A stretch of 37,108 nt of DNA, taken from a bacterium. GTDB lineage: Bacteria; Patescibacteriota; Minisyncoccia; UBA6257; JAUSGH01. Shown piece after piece: positions 21,731-28,842 of this stretch (within the stretch, counting starts at the first letter, position 1; every line of letters begins with the position of its first letter). The DNA is taken from NCBI GenBank assembly GCA_030649055.1, contig JAUSGH010000014.1, forward strand, positions 1 to 37,108, in the 5' to 3' direction. The notes under the pieces were generated by a model. The model had not been told where the DNA came from, ran no database searches, and saw nothing but the letters and a program-made list of their open reading frames with translations. The translations under genes were made by a program, and so were the position numbers.

Positions 21731-22816
21731 TTATAAACTTAGATTCCCGTTTGCTTCCATCGGGTATTTCTTTTTTCGGAACGTATTGATATATGCCGCG
21801 GCGGCGATCATCGCGGCATTGTCGGTGTTGTATTCTTTTTCCGGAGCGATGAATGTTGCGCCGGCGATGCCGGCCGCGCGCGCCAATGTTTCGCGAAGGG
21901 CGGTGTTTGCGGCAACGCCTCCGCAGAGGATTACTGATTGCGCGCCGAATTCTCGCACCGCGCGGATGGCTTTGGTGACGAGCACGTCGATTGTGGCGGA
22001 TTGGAACGCCGCTGCTATGTCAGCGGCCGCGGACTTGCGCGGACTCAACGCGGACTCACGCGGAAAACTTTTTTTGATGTAATATAGGACGGCGGTTTTT
22101 AATCCCGAAAAACTGAAATCGTAGTTTTCTTCGCGCATCATCGGACGCGGGAAGGTAATTGCTTTTGGGTTACCTTTTTTTGCCAACTTTTCAATCTCCG
22201 GTCCGCCCGGATAGGGGAGTCCAAGCATGCGGGCGACTTTATCAAACGCTTCGCCGACGGCATCATCGCGCGTTTCGCCGAGCAGTTTCCAATGGAGCAG
22301 GTCCTTCATGTGGAGGAGCATGGTGTGGCCGCCGCTTACGAGCAGGGCTACTGCGGGGAAGGCGATGCCGACATTTGACATTTGACCATTAACATTTGAC
22401 CGCGGAAGGAGGAACGAATACAAGTGCCCTTCCAAATGATTTGCGCCGACGAGCGGCACGTTGAGTTTTTCTGAAAGTTTTTTTGCAAACTCAATACCGG
22501 CCCATAATGCCGGTTCTAATCCCGGACCAACTGTAACCGCAATCAAATTGATACGTGATGACATTCCGACATTCTCAAGAATGTCGGAATGTTCTTTTGT
22601 GAGGGTATGATAAATTTTTGGAAGATTTTTTATGTGCTCGCGCTTGGCGAGATTGGGAACAACGCCGCCCCATTGGCGGTGGGTGGCGGTTTGCGAGGAG
22701 ACGATATTTTCGTGAACAATAAAAGTTGGCGCCGCGGTTTTTGATGCCTTGCCGGTTGCTTCAACAATAGCGATGGAAGTGTCGTCGCAGCTGGTTTCGA
22801 TGGAGAGGATGCGCAT
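21731..22816 (-). CDS. tsaD: tRNA N6-threonylcarbamoyladenosine transferase subunit TsaD
   Basis: 361 residues of the Kae1/TsaD (Gcp) family, which transfers threonylcarbamoyl to A37 of ANN-decoding tRNAs. Visible motifs: ILSIETSCDDTS (3-14), THRQWGGVVPNLAKREH (45-61), VTVGPGLEPALWAG (94-107), the metal site NHLEGH (126-131), LLVSGGHTML (158-167), GEAFDKVARMLGLPYPGGP (188-206), FSFSGLKTAV (234-243) and ILCGGVAAN near the C-terminus. Three loops carry extra residues from three different repeat families: EHSDILENVGMS (75-86), RSNVNGQMSNVG (139-150) and FPRESALSPRKS (251-262). All catalytic motifs remain. A hairpin with T-run (22828-22846) lies just before the ATG. No Shine-Dalgarno is visible. 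Confidence 0.95.
   Translation of the reverse strand: MRILSIETSCDDTSIAIVEATGKASKTAAPTFIVHENIVSSQTATHRQWGGVVPNLAKREHIKNLPKIYHTLTKEHSDILENVGMSSRINLIAVTVGPGLEPALWAGIEFAKKLSEKLNVPLVGANHLEGHLYSFLLPRSNVNGQMSNVGIAFPAVALLVSGGHTMLLHMKDLLHWKLLGETRDDAVGEAFDKVARMLGLPYPGGPEIEKLAKKGNPKAITFPRPMMREENYDFSFSGLKTAVLYYIKKSFPRESALSPRKSAAADIAAAFQSATIDVLVTKAIRAVREFGAQSVILCGGVAANTALRETLARAAGIAGATFIAPEKEYNTDNAAMIAAAAYINTFRKKKYPMEANGNLSL
22028..22064 (-). repeat. CGCGGACT tandem repeat inside tsaD
   Basis: CGCGGACT occurs at 22028, 22038 and 22049, with a fourth partial copy at 22059. It is in frame and encodes FPRESALSPRKS (about 251-262) between the FSGLKTAV helix and the conserved DIAAAFQ segment. Confidence 0.75.
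22371..22400 (-). repeat. ACATTTGAC repeat inside tsaD
   Basis: ACATTTGAC occurs at 22371, 22378 (overlapping) and 22392, with ACCATTA between the last two. It encodes NVNGQMSNVG in a loop after the metal-binding NHLEGH helix. Confidence 0.75.
22561..22592 (-). repeat. ACATTCCGACATTC palindrome inside tsaD
   Basis: 14-bp perfect arms around TCAA. It matches the intergenic palindrome at 13946-13983 in reverse orientation. It encodes EHSDILENVGM, a loop insertion between the helix before it and INLIAVTVGPGL. Confidence 0.85.
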
Positions 22817-22827
22817 GGTGTGGAAAA

Positions 22828-22956
22828 AGCAAAGTCAAACTTTGCTCAATTTTATTTTATATAAAATATTATGAGTGCCGAGTCGCTAGCCAAGTTTGAC
22901 TTGGCTGACTCGGCTACCTCGCAAACTCAGTTCTTGCGAACCGAGTTTGACTCGGT
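22828..22956 (-). repeat. Cluster of hairpins with TTTGA loops between tsaD and tRNA-Glu
   Basis: AGCAAAG-TCAAA-CTTTGCT (22828-22846) is followed on the minus strand by TTTTT before the tsaD ATG. A nested palindrome (22877-22914) has inner arms AGCCAAG/CTTGGCT around TTTGA and outer arms GCCGAGTC/GACTCGGC. TCGCAA/TTGCGA lies at 22919-22939, and ACCGAGT-TTG-ACTCGGT (22940-22956) ends exactly at the tRNA-Glu discriminator base. Three of the hairpins share a TTTGAC core but have different arms. Confidence 0.75.
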
Positions 22957-23029
22957 GATCCCAATGGGATTCGAACCCATGTTTCCGGGATGAAAACCCG
23001 ATGTCCTGACCAGGCTAGACGATAGGACC
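22956..23029 (-). tRNA. tRNA-Glu (TTC)
   Basis: Acceptor GGTCCTA/TGGGATC (two wobble pairs), anticodon stem TCGGG/CCCGG (one mispair) with loop TTTTCAT (anticodon TTC), T arm ATGGG-TTCGAAT-CCCAT. Discriminator A is followed by CCG, so CCA is not fully encoded. A hairpin begins immediately at the 3' end. Confidence 0.95.
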
Positions 23030-23088
23030 AATGCCTACAGCGTATATGAAAGATGCGCGATTGTACATATTGGGGTATATTTTATTAC

Positions 23089-23364
23089 ATGTCTGAAATT
23101 GCCCTAAACCTTCTTGAATTCTACGGCACCGAGTGCCCGCACTGCGTCCGCATGGAGCCGCTTCTGGAGCGGTTGGAAAAAGAGCTAGGGCGTCGCGTGC
23201 AACGCTATGAGGTGTGGCACAACAAAGAGAACCGGAAAATTATGGAACAGTATGATAAGGACTTTTGTGGAGGCGTACCGTTTTACTTCAATATTAAAAC
23301 CGGAAAATCAATTTGCGGTGAGGCGGATTATGAGGCATTGAAAGCGTGGGCAACGGGCGCGTGA
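23089..23364 (+). CDS. Thioredoxin-like protein with CPHC active site
   Basis: 91 residues, read from the ATG at 23089. LNLLEFYGTECPHCVRMEPL carries the CxxC redox centre (Cys16, Cys19) at the usual place after the first strand, and CGGVPFYFNIKTGK supplies the cis-Pro region (GVP). The fold is shorter than classical thioredoxin (about 105 residues) but typical of small thioredoxin-like proteins. There is no signal peptide, so it probably works in the cytoplasm. TATATT (23076-23081) ends 7 nt before the ATG and there is no Shine-Dalgarno, so the message may be leaderless. DoxX follows 49 nt later and could be functionally linked to redox at the membrane. Confidence 0.82.
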   Translation: MSEIALNLLEFYGTECPHCVRMEPLLERLEKELGRRVQRYEVWHNKENRKIMEQYDKDFCGGVPFYFNIKTGKSICGEADYEALKAWATGA

Positions 23365-23413
23365 GCTTGGCGCGCGTGTTATGCTCAAGGTGACATCGGC
23401 AAACTTTTTTATT

Positions 23414-23833
23414 ATGAGTGTATTAATTGACTATCTTATGGTGTATCAGGAGTGGGGGTATTTTTTACTGCGTGCCGTGATCGCGGTTATTTTTCTCGCG
23501 CACGGCTACCCCAAAATAAAAAATCTCCGGCAGACCGGTGAGAATTTTAGCATGATGGGTTTTTATCCGGGGATGCTTTGGGGGACTCTCGCGGCACTTC
23601 TGGAGTTTTTCGGCGGTATCGCGCTCCTCCTCGGACTTTATGTGCCCGTACTCGGCGCGCTTTTTGCCGTTGAGATGCTTGTCGCGGCGTGTTGGAAAAT
23701 GCGGCGCGGGCAAGGATTGGTGAACGGGTATGAGCTGGACCTGCTTCTTACTGTCGGATCATTCGTGCTTGCGACATCCGGCGCCGGCGCGTTGTCGTTG
23801 GATATGTATGTTGTGGGACTTGCGGGGTACTAA
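23414..23833 (+). CDS. DoxX family membrane protein
   Basis: 139 residues from the ATG at 23414; an upstream start would add eleven residues without support. Four hydrophobic segments are present. The DoxX pattern is visible in FLLRAVIAVIFLAHGYPKI, then GTLAALLEFFGGIALLLGLY, VPVLGALFAVEMLVAACWKM and a final segment after the charged LVNGYELDLLLTVGSF. The family is membrane-bound and linked in other bacteria to respiratory or redox processes, but the exact role is unclear. It follows the thioredoxin-like gene on the same strand, and its stop is 6 nt from the convergent recG stop. Confidence 0.85.
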   Translation: MSVLIDYLMVYQEWGYFLLRAVIAVIFLAHGYPKIKNLRQTGENFSMMGFYPGMLWGTLAALLEFFGGIALLLGLYVPVLGALFAVEMLVAACWKMRRGQGLVNGYELDLLLTVGSFVLATSGAGALSLDMYVVGLAGY

Positions 23834-23839
23834 CCACGA

Positions 23840-25966
23840 CTATTCCAGATGTATTTGCTTCCGGAACGAGGCGAATTTTTCTTTGAGTGCCGGGTGACTT
23901 TTAAGTGTCTGGTCTTTTTTTATGACTGCTGCCGCCGCCGCCCGCGCGAGCTTTACGAGTTCCATATTGTTTAACGCTTGCATGGCAAGGTCGGGGAGTC
24001 CGGTTTGGCTTTCGCCTAAGAATTCTCCGGGACCACGGATTGCCAGATCTTTTTCGGCGAGCTCAAAACCATTTTTTGCTTCAAGTAGCGACTGTAATCT
24101 GCGCGCGGCGGATTCCGACGATGAATCGGTGAACAACAAACAGAACGATTGGTGTTCACCGCGGCCGACTCTGCCGCGGAATTGGTAGAGCTGGGAAAGC
24201 CCGAAACGCTCCGCGCCCTCAATGAGCATGATGGTGGCGTTCGGGATGTCCACTCCGACTTCCACGACCGAGGTGGAGACGAGAATGTCCAAGTTTTTTT
24301 CGGAAAAATCCGCCATGATTTTTGCCTTTTCGGCGCTTTTCAGTTTGCCGTGGAGCATGCCGACCTTCAAGTCCGGAAATACTTTTTGTGAGAGTTTTTC
24401 GTATTCTTCTTTTACCGCCTTTACTTCGCTCCAGGCTGCGCCGAGCGTGCTTAGCGCCTCGCCTTCGACGTGCTCCGCTTTTTCGATGCGCGGGCAGATG
24501 ACGAATGCTTGCCGGCCTTTCTTGACTTCACCGCGGACGAACGCATACGCGTTGGCGCGGTTTTCCGGCGCGACCACTTTGGTGATAATCGGCTTTCGCC
24601 CTACCGGAAGTTCGGTGATGAGCGAAAGATCAAGGTCGCCGAAGATGGTGAGCGTGAGGGTGCGGGGGATCGGCGTCGCGCTCATAGAGAGAAAGTGCGG
24701 CACGAGCGCTTTTTGTTTCTGGGCAAGCAGCGCCGCGCGCTGTGAAACGCCGAAGCGATGCTGTTCATCCACGATCGCGAGCGCCAATGATTTAAACGCG
24801 ATGCTTTTTTGAATGATGGCGTGCGTGCCGATGATGATTTTTATTTCTCCGGATTCAATGCGCTTTTGTGCTTCGCTTTTTTTGATGTCGGAGGCAAGTC
24901 CTTCCTCAAAAAAGATTTTTGATTCTGAGCTTGTCAACATGCCGATAGGGATGCGGAGATGGCCGAAAATTGTCGTGAGTGTTTTGTAGTGCTGGCGCGC
25001 GAGTACTTCGGTCGGCGCCATAAATGCCGTCTGGTAGCCATTTTTTGCGGCGATGATTGCCGCGATCGCCGCGATGACGGTTTTGCCGGATCCCACGTCT
25101 CCTTGGAGCAATCGGTTCATCGGGCGGGCTTTGCCGATGTCTTCAACGATTTCGTGCAGACTCTGATGTTGCGATGGCGTGAGCTGGAAGGGGAGCTTCG
25201 CGATGATCGCGTGCAAGTCTTCTTCGCCGACGGGAAGCGACGGCGCCTTTTCCTTTGCAAGTTCAAGGCGCGCTTTGATGTTGTTGATTTGCAAAAGAAA
25301 CAGGTCTTCAAACGCGAAGCGCTTTTTCCCAGCGGCTGCTTCCTCCAGTGTCTTCGGGGAGTGAATGGCGTGCAACGCGGTGTTTACTTCCGGCAGACGG
25401 TTTTTAAGCAGTATGTCCGGCGGAATAAAATCTTCAATTGGCGCGACGTTTCCCAGAATCACGCGCATCAGATAGCGGATGCCTTTGGAGGTCAACCCCT
25501 TTGTTTCGGGATATGTGGGAATGAGTCCCGCCGTGTGTCGCGTTTCGCCGACGGCGCCGGTGACCAATTCGTACGAAGGGTTTGAAAGGAAGAGTCCCTC
25601 ATCGCCCGCGGACACTTTTCCCGCGAAATTGGCAAGATGTCCGATGCGGAGATTTTTTGCGATGAATGGTTGGTTGAACCAGATGGCGGTGATGGCGGCG
25701 GTATCATCGGCGATGGTTGCCTCTACCACTACCATGCGTTTCCGGAATGTGCGTCGCAGGGCGACTTTGCGGATAAATCCTTGGATGGTCGCGGTTTGAT
25801 TGGTTTCAAGATCCGCGATTTTTACGGTTGTTGAAAAATCTTCATAGCGTGTTGGAAAATGCCAAAGTAAATCGCGCACCGTCTTGATGGTGAGCTTTTG
25901 AAATTTCAAGAGAAACCGGCTGGGCAGCCCTTTAATGTTCGCGAGCGGGGTGGTGATGCTTAACAT
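23840..25966 (-). CDS. recG: ATP-dependent DNA helicase RecG
   Basis: About 708 residues, a superfamily 2 helicase that remodels stalled forks and branched DNA. Numbering is from an in-frame ATG at 25978; the ATG at 25966 (MLSITTPLANIKGLP) is preferred because the extra codons come from an A-rich repeat. The N-terminal wedge/OB region (about 55-140) is followed by motif I GDVGSGKT (293-300), motif II DEQH (404-407), MSATPIPRTLTLTIFG (motif III region), VGVDIPNATIM and QLYQFRGRVGRGEHQSF (motifs V-VI). Length and motifs are normal. MLTSSESKIFFEEGL (347-361) is encoded by DNA with a partial match to the dispersed repeat. tRNA-Lys lies upstream on the same strand. Confidence 0.95.
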   Translation of the reverse strand: MLSITTPLANIKGLPSRFLLKFQKLTIKTVRDLLWHFPTRYEDFSTTVKIADLETNQTATIQGFIRKVALRRTFRKRMVVVEATIADDTAAITAIWFNQPFIAKNLRIGHLANFAGKVSAGDEGLFLSNPSYELVTGAVGETRHTAGLIPTYPETKGLTSKGIRYLMRVILGNVAPIEDFIPPDILLKNRLPEVNTALHAIHSPKTLEEAAAGKKRFAFEDLFLLQINNIKARLELAKEKAPSLPVGEEDLHAIIAKLPFQLTPSQHQSLHEIVEDIGKARPMNRLLQGDVGSGKTVIAAIAAIIAAKNGYQTAFMAPTEVLARQHYKTLTTIFGHLRIPIGMLTSSESKIFFEEGLASDIKKSEAQKRIESGEIKIIIGTHAIIQKSIAFKSLALAIVDEQHRFGVSQRAALLAQKQKALVPHFLSMSATPIPRTLTLTIFGDLDLSLITELPVGRKPIITKVVAPENRANAYAFVRGEVKKGRQAFVICPRIEKAEHVEGEALSTLGAAWSEVKAVKEEYEKLSQKVFPDLKVGMLHGKLKSAEKAKIMADFSEKNLDILVSTSVVEVGVDIPNATIMLIEGAERFGLSQLYQFRGRVGRGEHQSFCLLFTDSSSESAARRLQSLLEAKNGFELAEKDLAIRGPGEFLGESQTGLPDLAMQALNNMELVKLARAAAAAVIKKDQTLKSHPALKEKFASFRKQIHLE

Positions 25967-26007
25967 GCAAAAAAACAAAAAAGCAATAAATCAAAAAATC
26001 ACTTTAG

Positions 26008-26078
26008 TGCCCCCACTTGGAATCGAACCAAGGTCTGCGGATTAAGAGTCCGTAGCTTTACCATTAAGCTATAGGGGC
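26008..26078 (-). tRNA. tRNA-Lys (CTT)
   Basis: Acceptor GCCCCTA/TGGGGGC (one wobble), D arm GCTTAATGGTAAAGC, anticodon loop CTCTTAA (anticodon CTT) on a stem with one mismatch at its base, T arm CTTGG-TTCGATT-CCAAG. Discriminator A; CCA is not encoded. Confidence 0.93.
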
Positions 26079-26148
26079 GCGATATATGTTGAAATGACGG
26101 GAACTCGTCTAACTGCTCACATTCTACAACATCTGCATGACAAATTGC

Positions 26149-26204
26149 AACGCCCCCGCGAAAATTCGCAAGGGGCGGGGCCCCGTCAGACGGGGCGGGG
26201 CGTT
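26149..26204 (-). terminator. GC-rich hairpin after the lipoprotein gene
   Basis: Outer arms AACGCCCCCG/CGGGGCGTT (26149/26196) enclose an inner stem CCCCGTC-AG-ACGGGG region (26181-26195). It follows the stop of the minus-strand lipoprotein gene by about 10 nt. No long T-run follows, so termination is inferred from position and stability. Confidence 0.55.
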
Positions 26205-26214
26205 CTCCGGCCGG

Positions 26215-26595
26215 TTACTTCACTTGTTTCTTCAGCTCCTCGCCGGCCTTCGCGAGGTGGTCGTTCGCGGATGTTGCGTGCTTCTCGGTCTCTTGGAGCG
26301 CCTTTGTCGCGTTCTCCTCTTGCGCTTCTCCCGCGGCAAGCAGGGGAATGGCCTTGAGGTAGAAGAGGGCATTGGCGTAGCGGAGTTCCTTCACCCCGTT
26401 TTCCAGCTCGGTCTTCGCCGCCGGAGTCACGGCATTCTTTCCGTCGAAGACGGTGGTCAGCGCCTTCTCCGCGCCCGCGGCCTCGCCAATGGCGCCACGC
26501 GTGTCCAGAATGCTCTTCGCGAGCGCCCGGTCCTTCGGAAGGATCACGCAGCCGGAGAGCAGGATTCCGAGTATCGCAGCGGCGGTGATGCGCAT
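26215..26595 (-). CDS. Putative lipoprotein of unknown function
   Basis: 126 residues. The N-terminus MRITAAAILGILLSGCVILP is a lipoprotein signal with lipobox LLSGC (Cys16 would be lipidated). The mature part is alanine- and glutamate-rich and almost wholly helical (KALQETEKHATSANDHLAKA), suggesting a helical bundle anchored to the outer face of the membrane. AAAGGAG lies 7 nt before the ATG, and a TTGCAT-17-TATACT promoter lies further upstream. It has its own 3' hairpin, so it is a single-gene unit. Codons favour G or C endings. No family recognised. Confidence 0.75.
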   Translation of the reverse strand: MRITAAAILGILLSGCVILPKDRALAKSILDTRGAIGEAAGAEKALTTVFDGKNAVTPAAKTELENGVKELRYANALFYLKAIPLLAAGEAQEENATKALQETEKHATSANDHLAKAGEELKKQVK

Positions 26596-26641
26596 GGCAA
26601 AGCTCCTTTGTTGATGTCGACGAATCGTTTATCTACCCAAT

Positions 26642-26670
26642 AGTATAGTTGTGATTGGGCGAAAATGCAA
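26642..26670 (-). promoter_or_regulatory. Promoter of the lipoprotein gene
   Basis: On the minus strand TTGCAT (26665-26670), 17 nt, TATACT (26642-26647). Confidence 0.72.
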
Positions 26671-26686
26671 CGCAGTGTTGCTATAG

Positions 26687-26932
26687 TTATTCTTGCCTCG
26701 GTTTTTTTACCAGCACCGAAATCGCGATCATCGCCCAGATGATTTGGAGGACGAGTGATGGCCATGCTTGGAGGTAGAGCACGTTGATTCCCAAACAAAT
26801 TGCTCCGATGAGATTTAGTAACTGATAGTAGAGATTCGCGCTGCCAATCTTTTTGTGCGAGTTCAAAAAATACGCGAGTACAATGAGGAGTGTCCCGACC
26901 CAGCCGATGAGTTGGATAAAAGTTTCTGCCAT
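26687..26932 (-). CDS. Small membrane protein, CBU_0592-like
   Basis: 81 residues with three hydrophobic segments: ETFIQLIGWVGTLLIVLAYF, then YYQLLNLIGAICLGINVLYL, then WPSLVLQIIWAMIAISVLV. The intervening SHKKIGSAN loop and the overall arrangement match small membrane proteins annotated as CBU_0592-like in other bacteria. Function is unknown. No Shine-Dalgarno is evident before the ATG. It converges on nothing and lies alone between the lipoprotein promoter and tRNA-Arg. Confidence 0.75.
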   Translation of the reverse strand: MAETFIQLIGWVGTLLIVLAYFLNSHKKIGSANLYYQLLNLIGAICLGINVLYLQAWPSLVLQIIWAMIAISVLVKKPRQE

Positions 26933-27006
26933 AGTTGCTTAAGTGTAGTATACCATGGACTTGGCTTGAGAAAACGGCGCGAAACGGCTACTATAATGGT
27001 ACAAAC

Positions 27007-27078
27007 GCCCTCGTAGCTCAATGGATAGAGTACATGGCTTCGAACCATGGGATTGAGGTCCGATTCCTCACGAGGGCA
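27007..27078 (+). tRNA. tRNA-Arg (TCG)
   Basis: Acceptor GCCCTCG/CGAGGGC, D arm GCTCAATGGATAGAGT, anticodon stem CATGG/CCATG with loop CTTCGAA (anticodon TCG), T arm TGAGG-TCCGATT-CCTCA. Discriminator A is followed by CAA. Its 3' end is repeated 157 bp downstream and is built into a long hairpin. Confidence 0.96.
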
Positions 27079-27236
27079 CAACGAAAATAGTAATTCTATT
27101 TTCGTTGTGCCCGGAAGCGGACGGAAAGGGGGTCGGGGAAACGGGAGTTTCCCCGTGGCGGAGTACACGAACCGCTGGGTTCGTGAGCGCAGCCGACCGA
27201 AGGTCGTAGCGAGCAGTTCGACTCCCACGAGGGCAC
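27069..27236 (+). repeat. tRNA-Arg 3'-end duplication with 17-bp hairpin
   Basis: CACGAGGGCAC occurs at the tRNA 3' end (27069-27079) and again at 27226-27236, the second time after a T-loop-like TTCGACTCC. Between them a perfect 17-bp inverted repeat (27074-27090 and 27096-27112, loop TAATT) has a left arm that includes the acceptor strand. Further stems are GGGGAAAC/GTTTCCCC (about 27136-27154), CACGAACC/GGTTCGTG and GACC-GAA-GGTC. The core at 27132-27151 is shared with the tRNA-Leu(CAA) region. No gene is present, and the second copy ends 8 nt before the cca ATG. Confidence 0.8.
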
Positions 27237-27244
27237 TAAACCAT

Positions 27245-28789
27245 ATGGAAATCCCCAAAGAAATTATCGCTATCGGTAAAACGCTTCACGACGCCGGCTA
27301 CAAGGCTTATCTTGTGGGTGGGTGCGTGCGGGATATTTTGATTGGACGAGAACCAAAAGATTGGGATGTGACGACGGACGCGAAACCGGAAGAAATCCAA
27401 AAGATTTTCACTACGTTTGCCGGCGGGACTGCGGAAGATCCCTCTACTGTTTATGAAAATACTTTTGGCACGGTCGGTATTAAAACCGATTCTGAAGATT
27501 CGAAATTAAAAATCGTTGAAGTGACGACGTTCCGGCTTGAAGGAAAATACACCGACAAGCGGCATCCGGACGAAATCAAGTTTGCAAAAACGGTGGAGGA
27601 AGATTTAGCCAGACGCGATTTTACGATAAATGCAATCGCACTCAGCCTTTCTCAAGGTAAGCCTTCGACTCGCGTTGCTCGCTCAGGCAATAAATTATTA
27701 GTTCCTGAGCTTGTCGAAGGACGACTCATTGATCCATTTGGCGGCCAAGACGATCTTGCAAAAAAAATCATTCGCACTGTCGGGAATCCCGATGAGCGAT
27801 TTACCGAAGACGCCTTGCGCTTGATGCGTGCGGTGCGGTTTGCGGCGCAGCTTGGTTTTGTAATTGAAAAAGAAACCGCTGTGGCGATAAAAAAGCACGC
27901 AGGGCTTTTGGAGATGATTTCAAAGGAGCGTGTGCGCGATGAACTGACAAAACTGCTTATGACGGACAATGCCGTGCAGGGGGTTGAAGACATGCGCGCA
28001 TATGGCCTCCTGCGCTATGTGTTGCCGGAACTGCAAGATGGCGTTGGTGTGGGCCAGAACAAGCATCATATATATAGCGTGTACGAACACAACCTCCGTT
28101 CATTCAAGTATGCGGTTGAAAAAAACTTTCCGCTGGATTTGCGCATTACCGCGTTGTTGCATGACGTGGGGAAGCCCGCGACCAAACATGGGGAAGGAGA
28201 GAATTGTACGTTTTACGGACATCAAGTGGTGGGGGAGCGCATCGCGATTATGATGCTTGACCGGCTACATTTCCCGCGCCAGCTGATTGAGAAGGTTGCA
28301 TTGCTTATCAGAGAGCATATGTTTGTGTACGATCCGGAGTCCGTCACGCTCGCGGGCGTGCGTCGCATTGTCCGCCGCGTCGGTTCGGAAAATGTTGATG
28401 ACCTTATGCTGGTCCGTGAAGCCGACCGCATCGGAAGCGGCGTACCCAAAGCCCAGCCGTATCGTTTGCGTTACTTAAAAGCGATGATTGAAAAAGTGCA
28501 AAAAGATCCGATTCACCCGAAGATGCTTGTGCTGAAAGGCGATGACGTCATGCGCATCTTACACATTGCAGCCGGTCCGAGGGTCGGAAAGATTTTGGCG
28601 GCGTTGCTTGAGGAGGCGCTGGAGCACCCGGAGTTGAATGACGCGGCGGTTCTTGAAAAGCACGTGCGTGAGCTCGGTGCGCTCTCCGAAAAAGAACTTG
28701 ACGCCATCGCCGCCAAAGCCAAAAAAAGCGCGGCGAATGCGCAAGAGCGGATAGATGCGGAGATCAAGAAAAAGTATTTTGTGCAGTGA
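27245..28789 (+). CDS. cca: CCA-adding tRNA nucleotidyltransferase with HD domain
   Basis: 514 residues. It restores the 3' CCA of tRNAs, which most tRNAs in this window need because CCA is not encoded. The start at 27245 is used; a longer frame would run back through tRNA-Arg. The class II nucleotidyltransferase head shows YLVGGCVRDILIG (22-34) and DWDVTTDAKP (39-48, catalytic aspartates), RRDFTINAIAL and LIDPFGGQDDL, then EDALRLMRAVRFAAQL. An HD domain follows with LLHDVGK (His306, Asp307). Residues about 139-159 (KPSTRVARSGNKLLVPELVEG) come from an inverted pair of dispersed repeats inserted just before LIDPFGG. Poly(A) polymerase is the alternative, but the motifs suit a CCA enzyme better. 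Confidence 0.9.
   Translation: MEIPKEIIAIGKTLHDAGYKAYLVGGCVRDILIGREPKDWDVTTDAKPEEIQKIFTTFAGGTAEDPSTVYENTFGTVGIKTDSEDSKLKIVEVTTFRLEGKYTDKRHPDEIKFAKTVEEDLARRDFTINAIALSLSQGKPSTRVARSGNKLLVPELVEGRLIDPFGGQDDLAKKIIRTVGNPDERFTEDALRLMRAVRFAAQLGFVIEKETAVAIKKHAGLLEMISKERVRDELTKLLMTDNAVQGVEDMRAYGLLRYVLPELQDGVGVGQNKHHIYSVYEHNLRSFKYAVEKNFPLDLRITALLHDVGKPATKHGEGENCTFYGHQVVGERIAIMMLDRLHFPRQLIEKVALLIREHMFVYDPESVTLAGVRRIVRRVGSENVDDLMLVREADRIGSGVPKAQPYRLRYLKAMIEKVQKDPIHPKMLVLKGDDVMRILHIAAGPRVGKILAALLEEALEHPELNDAAVLEKHVRELGALSEKELDAIAAKAKKSAANAQERIDAEIKKKYFVQ
27662..27720 (+). repeat. Inverted pair of dispersed repeats inside cca
   Basis: Long form with ends CCTTCGAC...GCTCAGG (27662-27687) and short form CCTGAGCTTGTCGAAGG (27704-27720) separated by 16 AT-rich bases. 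In frame, encoding PSTRVARSG and PELVEG. Confidence 0.85.
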
Positions 28790-28842
28790 TTGCATTGCGA
28801 AAATCGTTGTAAGTTTAGGAGTTTTAGGGTAAAGTTTATTAT

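Noticed and set aside
24928-24944. Possible repeat copy in recG (CTGAGCTTGTC matches 11 bases of the dispersed family)
   Set aside because: Only one half of the unit is present and the other end is degraded; it may be an old copy or chance, so I did not count it.
27079-27236. A second full tRNA between tRNA-Arg and cca
   Set aside because: Only a T-loop-like sequence and the acceptor strand are present; no D arm or anticodon arm can be folded and the T stem does not pair.
27047-27244. N-terminal extension of the CCA enzyme frame
   Set aside because: The extension would translate through tRNA-Arg and its hairpin; the conserved protein starts at 27245.
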